A stretch of DNA of 64,000 nt from positions 31,804,001 to 31,868,000 of the forward strand of contig CM068592.1 of assembly GCA_035048485.1 (NCBI GenBank), given 5' to 3'. The position numbers and the translations under genes are program-made. Below the pieces are notes generated by a model. The model saw only the letters and a program-made list of their open reading frames with translations, searched no databases and was not told the origin of the DNA. Positions 26,196 to 38,703 of this stretch are shown here, one piece after another. This stretch comes from Pteria penguin (lineage: Eukaryota > Mollusca > Bivalvia > Pterioida > Pteriidae). Every line of letters begins with the position of its first letter. Positions within the stretch are counted from its first letter, which is position 1.

Positions 26196-27363
26196 AAAAA
26201 AAATAAAGAAATAGACCATGGGCGCAGGATCATAATGATGTGTGTATTTTCTATTCTGACACTATGCCACTTGACATACCATCAGGGCATATCGATAAAG
26301 TTAAGAACGTAATACAATAATCAATGCATTTAAGTGCTAATTTCTAAAAATAAACATTTGTGCAATTATTAATTATGTAAATTTAATATAATCCTGGGAA
26401 TATTGACATGCGGACGTGTAAACTGCCGCTGCTGTAGAAATTTTAATGCGATATTGATGAAGTTTCATACCGAGAATATTGAGGATAGGAAACAAATATA
26501 AAATCTCCTGTATAACAGCAATTTCTAAATTGTTAATTTAATTTTCTTTGATCTGAGGTTTTTATCACAAAATACATTATTCAGGGGACTACTGTACTCT
26601 GTTGGAATATTAACCTTGATTTCTCTATCACCTTCATGAAAGCGAGATTGCATGTAAGGATGGTAAAAACAAGAAGAAATTGATTAGGTCCATTGGCGAC
26701 AGGAAATTATTGTAAAATGTTTAGAGCAAATAAAAGCGGACAATTTCCTGTGACACGACATAGACGGCGCTGCAATAGCCTTGTGATGTCGTGACAGGGA
26801 GATGACGGCGTAAGGATTAATTGAATGAGGGGACGTAATTTATTATGATCGTAAGATGCTAAAAGAGTTGGGATATTATACTTGTATTATTGAAGGATGC
26901 TATTATACTCGACTAACAGGGATCTATGATTGGTTTGTAAGGTATGAATGCCAAATGCAGTCTACATATATGAATACATTGATCCAATAGATGTCGATTT
27001 TATCTAGTGAATGGTTCATCATGCATTTGTTTTACGGAGTTTAATGCTGTATTGCAAAAATGGTTTTGTGTGTTATATGAACAGGGTCTAAAGCTTGTTA
27101 ATACATTTGTTGTACGTAATGCACGAAACTTCACACAGACTCTTTTTAAAAATATTTTTTATCCAAATGTCAAGGTCAGGGCATGTTTATTTGGATGTAA
27201 TTTCCAGGCCGTAACTCATGTTTATTTCAGTAACTAGGTATGATTTTTAAGGAAACCGATGATAAAGTTCACAGGGTTCCTAGTCCGGTATATGAATGTG
27301 GTTTCAATTTCAAGATCCCTTCCTATAGACATTAAGTTCAACTCTATCGTACGATGCATATCA

Positions 27364-27561
27364 GAGAACCGTCTCGCCATCGAAAGGAACTTTCTGGTCT
27401 GACTAAACTATATTTGGTCATAAAACCAAACGCACTGATATCCCATGGGTTTAAGAAAGTGGGAGAACCGTCTCGCCATCGAAAGGAACTTTCTGGTCCG
27501 ACTAAAATATGTTTGGTCATAAAACCAAACGCACTGACATCCCATGGGTTAAGAAAGTGGG
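27364..27561 (+). repeat. 99-bp tandem duplication
   Basis: Two copies beginning gagaaccgtctcgccatcga, period 99, few differences. It includes the palindromic ttggtcataaaaccaa. The period of 33 codons keeps an ORF open (27354-27629), which I do not accept as a gene on that basis. Confidence 0.85.
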
Positions 27562-28412
27562 AGGAACGTCAACGTCATAGGATATTTGAATATAATTTCA
27601 TTTTTGATCGCATTGCAAAGCATAGGTGAGGTCTGTCTTTCTGTCTGTCTGTCTGTCTGTCTATTCGTCCGTTCGCCGTCAATAATTTGCGATTAGCTTG
27701 ATCTATAGCTTACTGTTAATGATACCAACTTCAAATTTGGACTGTTTGTGGGGATTGATGAGTTCTTCCCGACCGACATACAATTTGGTGACATTGTCCA
27801 CGATTTTACGCTTCAGTGAACACAGTCTGATTGTGCGTTTAGCTTAATTTCTTGCATACCATTAATGATACAACTTCAAACTTGTTCAGTTTGTAGACAT
27901 TGATGTGTTCCTCCTGACAAACACAAAATTTAGAGACCTTCAACTCGATTTTACGATTCAGTGAACACAGTTTTAAAGAGACATGTTTGTGGACAAAGTC
28001 TTACAGGTAGGCTATAATGTTATGCTTTACAATCCGGTCATACCGTCATTGACGGTTCCCTGTGCAATTCAATTTACAATTCAAAGAGTTTCTGTAAGTC
28101 ATGGAGGATACGCTTTGATTTTGAGGTCAAATGATCAAAGGTCAAGGTCGCTCTATGAATGGTTTTAATTAGTGAATTAATGTAATCGTAACCTTCAATT
28201 CAGAATATTGAATTTTGAAGAAATGCTTTCTAAAGACATGTACACAAAGTTTTCGTGACTATAGATACAGGAAAATAATGAACAAAATAAAATATATTCA
28301 GATTTAAAATGATAACTACATAGAATCCGATACATAGAAAGTTTTATTTTTTATCGTAATTGTTTATTAGATAAAGCAATTTTCCAGAAAAAAAGTAAAA
28401 AACAATTATTTT

Positions 28413-28640
28413 TAGCCTGAAGGCCATTGTCAAGGTCAACAGGTCGTCGACCTTGGTGTCATTTGAAAGGGTTTCATTAGTTGAGTACACATGTCAAATA
28501 TGAAGTCTCTATCCCTCACGGTTCAAAAGTTATGGTCAAGGTTAAAGTTGACAATAGACAAAGAGACAGACAGACAGGACAAAAAACCAATACGCTTCCG
28601 ATTTATCGATCCGGGAGGGGGGGGGGTGCATAAAACCCCA
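28413..28640 (+). repeat. Dispersed repeat family 2 (copy b)
   Basis: Sister of 8030-8262: same order of blocks (tcatttgaaagggt, tatgaagtctctatccctca, agacagacagacag, tatcgatccggg). Confidence 0.7.
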
Positions 28641-29724
28641 TACAAATACATATATCTTAAATAGACAGATAAACCGTAATCGGACATTCCCTTAAAAAGT
28701 AACAGAAGAATAGCAATATGAAACTTATGAAAAACCTAAAATAACTCAGAAATCACTACTCTTAGACGTGGGTTCATTAAGCCAAAATTATCTACTCATA
28801 GAAATTTCTTGATTTTAATTGATGTATGAATAGCAAATGATAATGTTACCATAGTATTGTTAGAATTGATAGGACTGAAACAACGTCTACGTCGCTGAGT
28901 CATTAAACTACTTCTGCGTCGCAACCAGTCAAAAGTTGGGTGTCTGAAAATATGAGATATGATTTATATTTTGAGACGAAAGCTGTAAATCTTGGCGATA
29001 CCGTTCAGTCTTGTAATAAATGCTAGGTGACAAGGCAGAGATGATAGCAAATGTATCTTGATTCCCTCTGAAACTCCCTGACTGGTCTCTCCCATATAAT
29101 CTGAAATTGTCTGATGTGAAAAGCTCGGATTTGTGTAACATTTTATGGTATTATTGATAACAAACCTTCCTCCAGGGGATGGGAAGTTTCGGCAGAGGAG
29201 CGTATTATTGCGTTATGACTTTGGGATTGAATGGTTATGCTTCTAAGGGAATCGAACATCCTAAAATGATGAATGTAATATTATTTTCTGTCATGCATTT
29301 TATGCAGTTAAGCAGGAATAAGACATACAAATTGAGAGATCTTCGGAAATGAGTTGATGATACTCCAGATCAAATTTTCATTCTGTTGATACGTACATGC
29401 GGAAAGAAATGAGGAAGTAAAGGCTATTACCTAGTCATTATAAATATATGTATTTAGCTGCACAGCACTGTTATGACTTTTTGATATGAAGGGCAATTTA
29501 TGAGGACGATCAGATTTCCACAAATGGAGAAAGGAACTGGTGCATTTTGTGCCGCCATTGTATAGTAAGTTGTGTTTGTACATCTTGTGTCCCAGTTTGT
29601 TGTAAACATGAAATTGTTGTTCATGAAATTGGCACATCTCATTTTGCCATCTTATAATTTCTGTAACCGTTTTCACTATCTCTTTTTTCATTTCTAAATA
29701 TATATAGCTTTTTGTTTTCATTCT

Positions 29725-29912
29725 TGCTCTACGTGGAACCATTATTTGGTGATGGCATCTGTCTGATGCAGTGCACAGATATTTAGACCCATGCAATGTA
29801 ATTAGGGAATTTTACTTGCCACTTCTACCATGACACGGGGGCGTAGTTTCTCACTCTCTTCTCTGTTAGACAGCGCACCGAGGGGATCCTGGGTCGTCTC
29901 TGACACAAGCCA
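29725..29912 (-). repeat. tRNA-derived SINE, family 1 (copy b, eroded)
   Basis: Recognised by ggtgatggcatctgtctgat and ccatgacacggg. The minus-strand ORF at 29431-29796 overlaps it. Confidence 0.6.
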
Positions 29913-31796
29913 TACATGTACATGATTGAGCTATACTATCACATATACGAATGTATTGGCGCTTCTGCTCCATCTGAACATAACTGGTGGCATGTGGAAG
30001 GGGTAAGAAGTATAATATGAAGTGTTTTATGGGGATTGGCCGAGTAGAAATTGGTTTTAATGATTGTTATTGCAAGATTATAAGAAAACATTTTGATGTG
30101 AATAGTTTTGTGAAGAATGAAAAACCATGCTAGTGTAAATATATTTAAGTGGTACTCCGCTCAATACTTAAACTTGACGGAAGGAACTTGTATTTATGTT
30201 TCAGAAAAGAACAAATTTTTATGTTTGATGTAATATTAGTGCAGTATTAAATCTGATGTTGCTGAAAAAAGTGTTTTAGTATATGCAACAGAATTGAATA
30301 TCTAATATGGCTGCTTATATGCAAAGTTTGCGTGGACTAGTGCGGATGCGCATTAAGATTTACAACCTGTATCAAGGATTAACTTGCCATCTTAAAGGCC
30401 TTTGGCCTTCGTAGCAAACGCTCGGACTGGAATCCTCGGACATTTGAAGCAAGATGGTTCCGTCAGTCACTGGATGGATTTTCCAGTACTGAATTTTTTG
30501 AAAACACGAAACAAAACTTGATTATTCATTCTCTCGTGATTCATGATATTGATACGAAATAGAGATCTGGTCTCTTCAAATTACAGATATCTGAACGACT
30601 TTCCTAGAAATGAAAAATAAAATATCCAATACTATCTCTAAACTTCAAAGGCAATATCTCAGATGGCGGTTTTTTAGGTGACATAAGCTCGGTGTGGTTA
30701 AAGTCAGGTCGTTATCATTTGACATGTGTAATCAATATAGACCTTTGTGGTGTACCATAAGAGAAAACGGAGATAGAACAAAAATTGTCTGCTGTGCTCA
30801 TCAATACATGCAGTTGTTTAACTTCACTGTTCACTTAATGAACAACTTTGATGTCTAAATCAATTTAGATCACAGTACATTGGGATCATATAGAGCCATG
30901 CCACAGACACTGTGTATTGCTGAAGGGTGAAAACTACAGCAAAGTGTTGAAATGACCGATACACATGCTGTCTAGATATAAAGGAACATTTCGATGCGTA
31001 TTTTTTTCTGGGCTGTAGTGTGTTCGCTTATAGTATTTCTGGATAGTAGTCTATTCACAAAGTATGACATTGGTCATTACTTTGAATGGGCTTTTATATT
31101 TTGCACGAGAAAATCCTTCCCATGGGTTCGAGATTTGACGTTTTAAAATATTTCTCAATATTACTGCCGTTCGGGTTCGTTAGTGTTTCACAATCATATC
31201 TTACTTGTTCTTACTAGTGCGCACTTAACATTTTTCTGACTTTTCTGACACAAAAATATTATCTATATATTGCCATATCATACTCCTTATTGTACCACAG
31301 ATGTTATCAACGGGTGTGAATATAGAGGGAGACAAGGGGGAGGGAGGAGGGAGGGTCCTGATCCCCAAAAATATGACGAAACTCACCTTTCTTGGATACA
31401 TTAGTTACAAACAGGTAACTGTATGGCACTCTAGTGATGATGGAGTTGGTATATTTATGATGTTATAGTTCTTCTGGACTGCAGATAAGATAGAAATTCT
31501 ATTATACGTGTTAACTTTCATTTTTGAATCTTACGAATTCAAAGTGAGGTGCTTAAGTAAGGAAGAAAGGGAGGAAGGAAGTAAAGGGCGATGACATTCA
31601 CAATTTACGAAACTAAGAGGCTTTTTCTAAACATTCTCACATTCTAGTATTAGACCACTGTCATATAATTCCTTTACTACAAACGATTTATAAGCGGAAC
31701 AGGTTGTTGCATCCTTCACGTGGTCCTAGACACGAGTTCACTTTGTCTCCATACTCTGATACCGCCATTGTAGACTGTAAAGTGGATAAATTAATT
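29913..31796. other. No gene recognised
   Basis: Unassigned AT-rich sequence with a short purine-rich tract (gagggagacaagggggaggg, about 31325). Confidence 0.55.
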
Positions 31797-31997
31797 GATT
31801 GAATTTTATTTAACGTCACACCACGAATATTTCACGTATATGGTGACGGCATCTGTCTGATGCAGGGCATACAAATTTTGACCTTTGCAACGGACCCACC
31901 CGAAGCAGTGAGGGATCTTTAACGTGCCATGCATACCACGACACGGGGCCTCGGTTTTTACTGTCTCATCTGAAAGACAGGACACCGGCATGACCAT
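31797..31997 (-). repeat. tRNA-derived SINE, family 1 (copy c)
   Basis: Matches copies a and d: cacaccacgaatatttcac, ggtgacggcatctgtctgat, ggacccacccgaagcagtga, tctgaaagacaggacacc. It ends before the tRNA-like part, so it is truncated. Confidence 0.7.
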
Positions 31998-34900
31998 AGA
32001 GTGGATAAAAGTAGTAGGTTTGTCTCTATGTATTCTTTGCTTCGTCGTTGCTGGCATGGATAACGGGTTGGAAGACTTGAGGTGTTTACTGTCTCTGAAA
32101 GATTTTTGCATTTATTAATTTGTCTGAACACTTTATGATATGTATATATGTGCATATATGTTTTTCTCGATACCAATGATTTATTTGAATAAACATTCAT
32201 AGATAACGGGTGGTAGGCAAGCATCATTTAGGTGGTCCCTGCTAAATAATGATACAACGGGAAGCATGGGCACGATAAAACTGAAAATATAGGCAAGATA
32301 AAACACAAATGATACATGTCAGTCACAATTAAGCCATGATTAATCAGAATAAGAATGTCTACAGGATGTCAAGCACAAAATATACCATGATAAACCACAA
32401 TGTTTGAATCTGATTAATATAGGACAGCCCAAAATAAACCGTATAGCATGAAACGATTTAAACTTTAAATTAATTGATCAATCATAAATGATAAGTGCTA
32501 GTCAGTTCATTGGGAATCTCTACACCGCGATAAATTACAAGAAGTAACGTGCTTAATCCGACATTGTATCCATGATAAATCACAATTTATAATCATAATC
32601 ATTTTCATGCTTGCGCTATAAACACTGCATGGCATATGTGGAAAATTTGCTCTTTTGTTCAAGAATTATGAGTTATTAGTAAGAATCGGAGGTTTTTTTT
32701 TTAAACAAAATATATGATAAATGAAAATTTATGGGAAAAACAAAACGCATCATGATCAATCGCAATTTATAACAATGCTGAATTATGACGTAGATGCTAA
32801 CCAGCCAAAACAGTATCGCCAATATCAACAAAGCCTATCAGAATGAGCATTCATAATTAATCATCGGGTTTTACCATGATAATAAAATGAGCACAAATAG
32901 CACTGCATTATAGTGTACTCACCCAATTATAGATTAAAATTTAATATATTCATTCAATTGATAGAATTGATTTTCTTCCTATGAAATATACAACAGTGTT
33001 TCCCTTGCTGTTAATGGTTATATTACGACATTACGGGTACCTGTTCCAATATTATCGATGGATTTACGCGTTGCTGGGTTTGATGTGGCTTACATATCGT
33101 TAAGTAAACACCCTACCGTAAATAAAACTATTAGACGTACAGGACGCAGTATACATGCGGCTTTATATATACAATAATGCGATATTGACACTCGTATTCA
33201 AGTGTAGTGGTTATAGTTAACGACGCTCGAAATAACAAGCTCTTCTAACCATGGGATGTGAACACTGGAAGTAGCAGGTAAACAACTATTGCAATTCTGT
33301 GACAACTTGTAGACGTGTAGACAACTTTTACGGTTCATTGATGTATACACGTGTACTTTCGTGAAAACATAAGCATGGAGTGTATGCGTTGGATGCATAT
33401 TTTCTGTAAAAGTTATTATTTTCGTTTAAGAGTGAAATTGTACTTCATGTCATGTAGATATAGTTTGTGTTGGAAGTGGAATAGAACGTGGACTTGGAGT
33501 GCTGAATTATCGTACTCCATAGTGGCGGATCTAGCGACTTCAAAACCGAGTACGGCAATGCACCCGTTCATGGTAAAATTGCAAAGGAAAGAGGGTATCA
33601 CCTTCAAACGTTGTTAAAAAGATGTTTTGTTTTAATAAAACTTAACATCGAAAAAGTGAGGTGCAATGTTAGTAAACCGTCTTAATATCCGTCAGTGTAT
33701 CGGGATGCTTCCCAGGCCAAATTATGTTTGGAGATACACTGTACTTGCATACATGATTAAAGCTTTTGAAGTCGGTGATTGGCGATCTTTCTGACACCAA
33801 GGACATATACTATTGTTTTCTTTAGGCACGCATAAGTAACATTTATGCTTATTTTTCGTACACTGCGTCACACCTAGGCCTTGCATGGATCTGCCACAAA
33901 GCTTGTCTATAAATAATATTTATTGACTAGTATATACACGTGGTAAATCGCGTTGTGATATCACTAAATATACACACAGTCGAGATTAATGCGTTTGCAC
34001 CTTTTGTCGTGTTTTGACCGCGATGTACCATTAATGATTAAACTTTCTACCGGTGTATAGGCAGGTAATCGAACAAATCAGATGAAATCAATCGTCCTGA
34101 GTGTCTGTAAATACTACAGATGAAAGAAAGGTGGAAATAAGATCATTAAATATGCATGAAGTAGTTTAAGGAATACGTTATGCAATCATAGCCTCTTTAC
34201 GTTGTGTATCGGCGTGGGAAAACCTTGTTCTATGTTTCAGATGATTGTATTGGTACAAGAAAGGAGGAGAAGGACAGTGCGTCCAGACCCAACCTCAGAT
34301 TTGGCAAAACCATACTTGTCTTGGTACTTGTTTGTTATATAGATAAGTTTTAAATTCTGTGGCATAGTTGAACATATGAGATTACCCTCCATCTCCACAA
34401 AATTTCTAGATGCGCACCATTTTAAAAACTAAATCTGCATGTACTACAAACTTCAGCAGTCGTTTTCGAAACAAATTGACATCGTCTGGCATCGTATATG
34501 GTACAAGATTTTGTTAATTCAAAGTGTCATGTAAGATACAACAATTCATACGCTACAAATCACTTCGTTATGAAGTAGTAAATAAGCTTTCAAAAACAGT
34601 AAGATTTTGATATTTGAAGGAAGCATGTGGCATAGGAAAATGAGTAACATGTACAGGGTTCCTTTATCCACCCATTTTAGAGTACCATGGTATTGATGAT
34701 CAAGTCCATAACTTTATTCATATGAACACCCCATTGATAGATTGCATTAGGCCAGAATTAATGGGAGTTACCACCCATTGGCAACCATTTTGTTTGTCCT
34801 TCTCTGTATTCTCGTGCTTGATTCAACCAAAGTTGATGATTGTTCAAGACTGTTTCAAAAAGTAAACTTGTTGATTTCTTTTAAATTTGTTGATTTCTTT

Positions 34901-35652
34901 AAAATTTGTTTAGATCTATGTCATTTATCTTGAAATATTGCCACAGTATCTGAAATATGAAATGCTTGTTTCAAGTGAGCTGTTTGAAAATGGTGAAAGA
35001 GAAAACTGAAGACATCTGACAAAGCTGTATGACAAAAATCATTAAGGACATGCACACCGAAAGTGATAATAGTGGAATATACACGGAAAACGACATTACA
35101 AAAATAGATTGTGCTGCATTTACGATACCGACTTAGGACGGTCAATTGTAGTAACAAATGTCATTCAATAGATGTGGTTAACCGGTTTATGGGCGCCCAC
35201 CTTCCCATATGAAGGGAAAACTAGATGGCCGATAAAGGGAGGTAACTCCCAACGGATTCTGACGTTTTGAAAACTACCTATAAAACGGTATGACTACGGG
35301 ACACGGGAGATTCAGTTTCTCACTCAGTAAAGCTTTTTGATGTGGGCCCATCTGTGACAGTGTACGTGTGAGTTCCCTTGTCTCCCGTGTATGATACGAT
35401 ACTTAACACGTGGTAAGGGATGGTACGAGAAGTTCAGGTCTGTGGAGAAAACAATGTATGTCTCAGGTAACATTGGCAAATAAAAAAGTGTAGATGTATC
35501 GACTGATTTTTTTATTTATATAAATGTATCTAACTTTTCCAAACGTTTCGGTCCATGACCTTTATCAATTGAAAAATGTCTGAAATTAGAATACACGATT
35601 TTTAAAAATTTATTCATATTTCTATCTATATTTCTTTTTACTCACACCTTTT
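31998..35652. other. No gene recognised
   Basis: Very AT-rich at 32280-33000, with recurrent 'catgataaa(c/t)cacaa' phrases suggesting an old decayed tandem repeat. No supported exons. Confidence 0.5.
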
Positions 35653-35825
35653 AGGACAGGCTTGTGTACTGGTTAAGCGTTTGGATTGCGGTGCCGATGA
35701 TCCGGGTTCGATTCCCGGATTGCGCCACTATCTTTAAGAGGTTGGTTACCTCCTGGTTTCATGTCGCGTTATAACTGAAAAATTTTTGAAAGCGACGTAA
35801 AACACCAATCAACCAACCAACCAAC
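35653..35825 (+). repeat. tRNA-derived SINE, family 3 (intact-looking copy)
   Basis: A-box-like tactggttaagcgtttgg and a perfect T-arm ccggg-ttcgatt-cccgg, then a body ending in (aacc)n. Too degenerate in the acceptor stem for a working tRNA. Related pieces: 45269-45418 (body and tail, same strand) and 59701-59835 (head). Confidence 0.75.
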
Positions 35826-38170
35826 TTACACTTTACATTTTCTTAGTCATATTTAAAGTTTTTTTTATTTATATTCCTCTTTTTTTTAATGATTTTTGTG
35901 AAGTATAGGGTTTCTGATCCTCCAGGGAGAAATCAGATCTGTAGAGGGTAATATATTTGAAAATTCAGAATCACGCATTCTTTACAAAATCGTTGATCAT
36001 TCCATTTCTCTAATTAAAGAAGCATGTTTGAGTCTGTTTATTACGTCACATTGCATACAGAATTGGGTAACCGGAGCGCACAAGTTTAATCAAAAGATGA
36101 ACACAAGACCCCATCATGCATGTTCCTTTATTAACTCGTTTCTTCAGGACAAGTGTCTTATTAAAGCACATCACAGTAGGCTTCACGTAGTGCAATAAAT
36201 ATTGATATCCTAATCACATCACATTGGGTCATAATTAGTCAGATATTGTCTCATTTTTAAGGCAAATCCGGGAGGAGGTGTGGTTTGGAAGATAGATACT
36301 TCCAAAATGTGTTTTTCTCTCGTTTAAGGAATAGACAAGTTGCAAAGAAGATGATATTCAAAATATTGACACAGAAAAAGATTCCCAACTCCTTCAGGTG
36401 TGTGTGTTGCAAAGATCTTAATTTCTGTGCATTAGGTCAAGCAGGAGAAGTCACCATTTAAGTGAAACGATCTTGACGTGAGATAAACAAGACACAAACA
36501 TGTCCGTCGGGGTATGTCCGTTCAGAACGACACAAATTGATACATTCCAAACAAACTTGCCAATCAACCTCCTTCTCCAGAACTGGATTCGCTCCTGAAT
36601 GGGTAGAAGCGAGGCGGCACTGCATGATCAGGGAGGAATATAACTTAATTATATACTGGTTTAATGTGATATTTTGTTCCTTTCTCATCGTCGGCATTTC
36701 TCTCTGGCATTGACCTTTCCTGACAAGTAGGTTTAAATTTGATCGATTTCCTTTCGGCCATTGTAATGCGCCGCCTCTGTACGGCAATTAATCTAACGCG
36801 TTCTTAATCACATTTGGTAGATCTGATTATATAACAATAGTAAATTATCAGAATTGTTGATAAAGCAATGTTGATGAAGAAGCATCAGACGCCAGACCCC
36901 AGGTTCCTGCCAGTAATGAGAAACATCAATCTGCTGGGACTATCCTGTCTTCATACGGGTCCCTGGAGATAACGCCCTTGAACATTTTATGCTTCTAGGC
37001 CCTTTTGTCGGTATTGACTTGCCATTTATGATGTCTCTTCGGCTATTTGTAGTTTACTATGTTGGACATTTTCTTTGTGAAAGTGAAAAGAGCAAGATAA
37101 TACATTCGTAGATTTATTTTCAGACTAGTAAGATACTAAGAAGCTGTTTTGATTTTTAGGGCCAAGATTTCCAGTAGCTTTAGTATTGCTTTCACGATTA
37201 AAGCTTCGTTGCAGGAATACTGTTTTATTAGAAATAGTGAAATTCTTTGAAACCTCGTATAACTATACAAGTCAATCAATATGATAATTCCGCACATTGA
37301 TCAAAAAGAGAAACAAATCAGACGGCGCAATTCTTGTTTTATTATTTTCTGTTATTATAGTTCATTTATAACGCACTAAAAGGCAATTTATAGGCCCTAC
37401 ATTGTCCAGGAGGAACATTTTGACGTAAATTGTTGTCATCAAAGCTTATAAAATGTTTTGATTACCATTATACGATGCAGTAGGTCTAAATTTAGAATCG
37501 TTTGATAGTAATATTAAAAATTTCATGAAATTAAAAACAAATTTATATTTTTGATTAAGATCGGTTTCATATTGTCGTTCTGAAGTCTTGGGATTTACTG
37601 AGCTCGATTTGGAACTGGCATAACTCAGTCGGTAGAGTGCTTGGTTCAGGACCGAGATGTCCCGAGTTCGAGTCTTACGATGCGAGTCTTGCGGTCCTCG
37701 GTGTCATGGGGTTTTTTCGGGCGAGGCAAGCAAAACTAAGGCCCAAGGTCACGGTAGACGTTGACACATATGCCTCACTGTTAGGGATGGGTTTGTTTCA
37801 GAGGTCTAAATTTCTATACAGTTTATCAGGCCTCCGCCATGTGAGTGAAAATCTCAAAGTGACGTATAATAAAAACTTGGAGTCGCAATCGGGTGGTGGC
37901 TTGTTCGAATTAGAGTGAGTCGGTAATGAGTCAAGGGATAGGTTTGAAAGATATATACCTTCTCCTGGCCACAGTTCTTGCAGTAGATTAAAATATGGAC
38001 TACGTGTTACAGTTATGATAAAAGGAAAAATTTGCAAAAAGTAACGTGAAACGCCATATAAAAGTTACTTTAAAACGATCGGTTACATTTGTATATTCTA
38101 ACTACACTCATTTATTCTGTAAGATAGAGTTGAAGAACTTTTGTTTTTATCTTTCCTTATTTCCTTTCAG
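35826..38170. other. No gene recognised; upstream region or 5' intron of GALNT
   Basis: Because exon 1 starts with a splice acceptor, this is probably intron between a noncoding first exon and exon 1. I could not identify the first exon. Confidence 0.45.
37613..37700 (+). repeat. tRNA-like SINE head (Leu-like), non-functional
   Basis: A-box taactcagtcggtagagtgc, anticodon-like arm cttgg-ttcagga-ccgag, and B-box-like gagttcgagtc. The T-arm does not pair well, so it is a retroposon head rather than a tRNA gene. Confidence 0.55.
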
Positions 38171-38703
38171 ATTATAAAGAAGGAAACGAGAAAATCTGAA
38201 ATATGAGTTGACCAGTAAATTCTGGATTTACAGATCTTCATACATTCCATTGGAGGATTGAAATTTCAATTAGCCAATCAAAATGGCTAGCTTCTTTAGG
38301 AGGAAGAGGAGTTTAATTTTCAAATTTCTTATCGGAATTCCAGCTATTTATTTTACAATTGTGATAGTTCTTGCATATCAGGGTGGACCCAGTCATGCGC
38401 ATGACAGTCGGGCAGATGTTGAAAAGAGAAATATTTTAGAAAAAAATAAAAATAACGTGTTACAGGAGAGACCTAAAGAAAGTTTTGCAAATGATAAAAA
38501 TCATGACCATATACATTTAGGTGATAGTGAAAAATTAGCTCATGATAGGAAAATCCATGCTGATGAACAAAGAGAAATAGCGCGTAAAATGGAAGAAGAT
38601 CGACGAAAGATGGAAGAAGAAAGTAAAAGAAGAAATGAAATGAAATTTGAACCCCAAGAGAGAAAATTGCCGGAACGGCCTTATGTAGACCCAAATGCTC
38701 CAG
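38171..38703 (+). CDS. GALNT exon 1: 5'UTR end, start codon, membrane anchor and stem
   Basis: The start ATG at 38283 has a good context (A at -3, G at +4). It opens a 140-residue segment: a short basic tail (FRRKRS), a hydrophobic stretch at about residues 11-31 that fits a type II signal anchor, then a charged stem rich in Lys/Glu. Residues about 95-120 ([18 protein letters not shown]) look like a short coiled coil. The donor is CCAG|gtacgt at 38704, phase 1. A pyrimidine tract and cag ending at 38170 form a strong acceptor before the ATG, so the exon probably starts at 38171 with 112 bases of 5'UTR. At least one noncoding exon and the promoter then lie upstream, not identified here. Confidence 0.88.

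Larger units (their letters stand above)
26200..29724. other. No gene recognised; small duplications and repeats
   Basis: Holds a 99-bp tandem duplication (27364-27561), a (ctgt)n-headed repeat at 27625-27970 with internally duplicated parts (cgattttacg..cagtgaacacag), and repeat family 2 copy b. Confidence 0.55.

Noticed and set aside
25679..26233. Three overlapping minus-strand ORFs of 121-184 codons
   Set aside because: The 32-bp satellite has no stop in any frame; three frames open at once cannot all be genes.
29431..29796. 121-codon minus-strand ORF
   Set aside because: Its start overlaps an eroded family 1 SINE; no domain.
35654..35730. Functional tRNA gene
   Set aside because: The T-arm is perfect but the acceptor and anticodon arms are not, and it continues into a SINE body with an (aacc)n tail.
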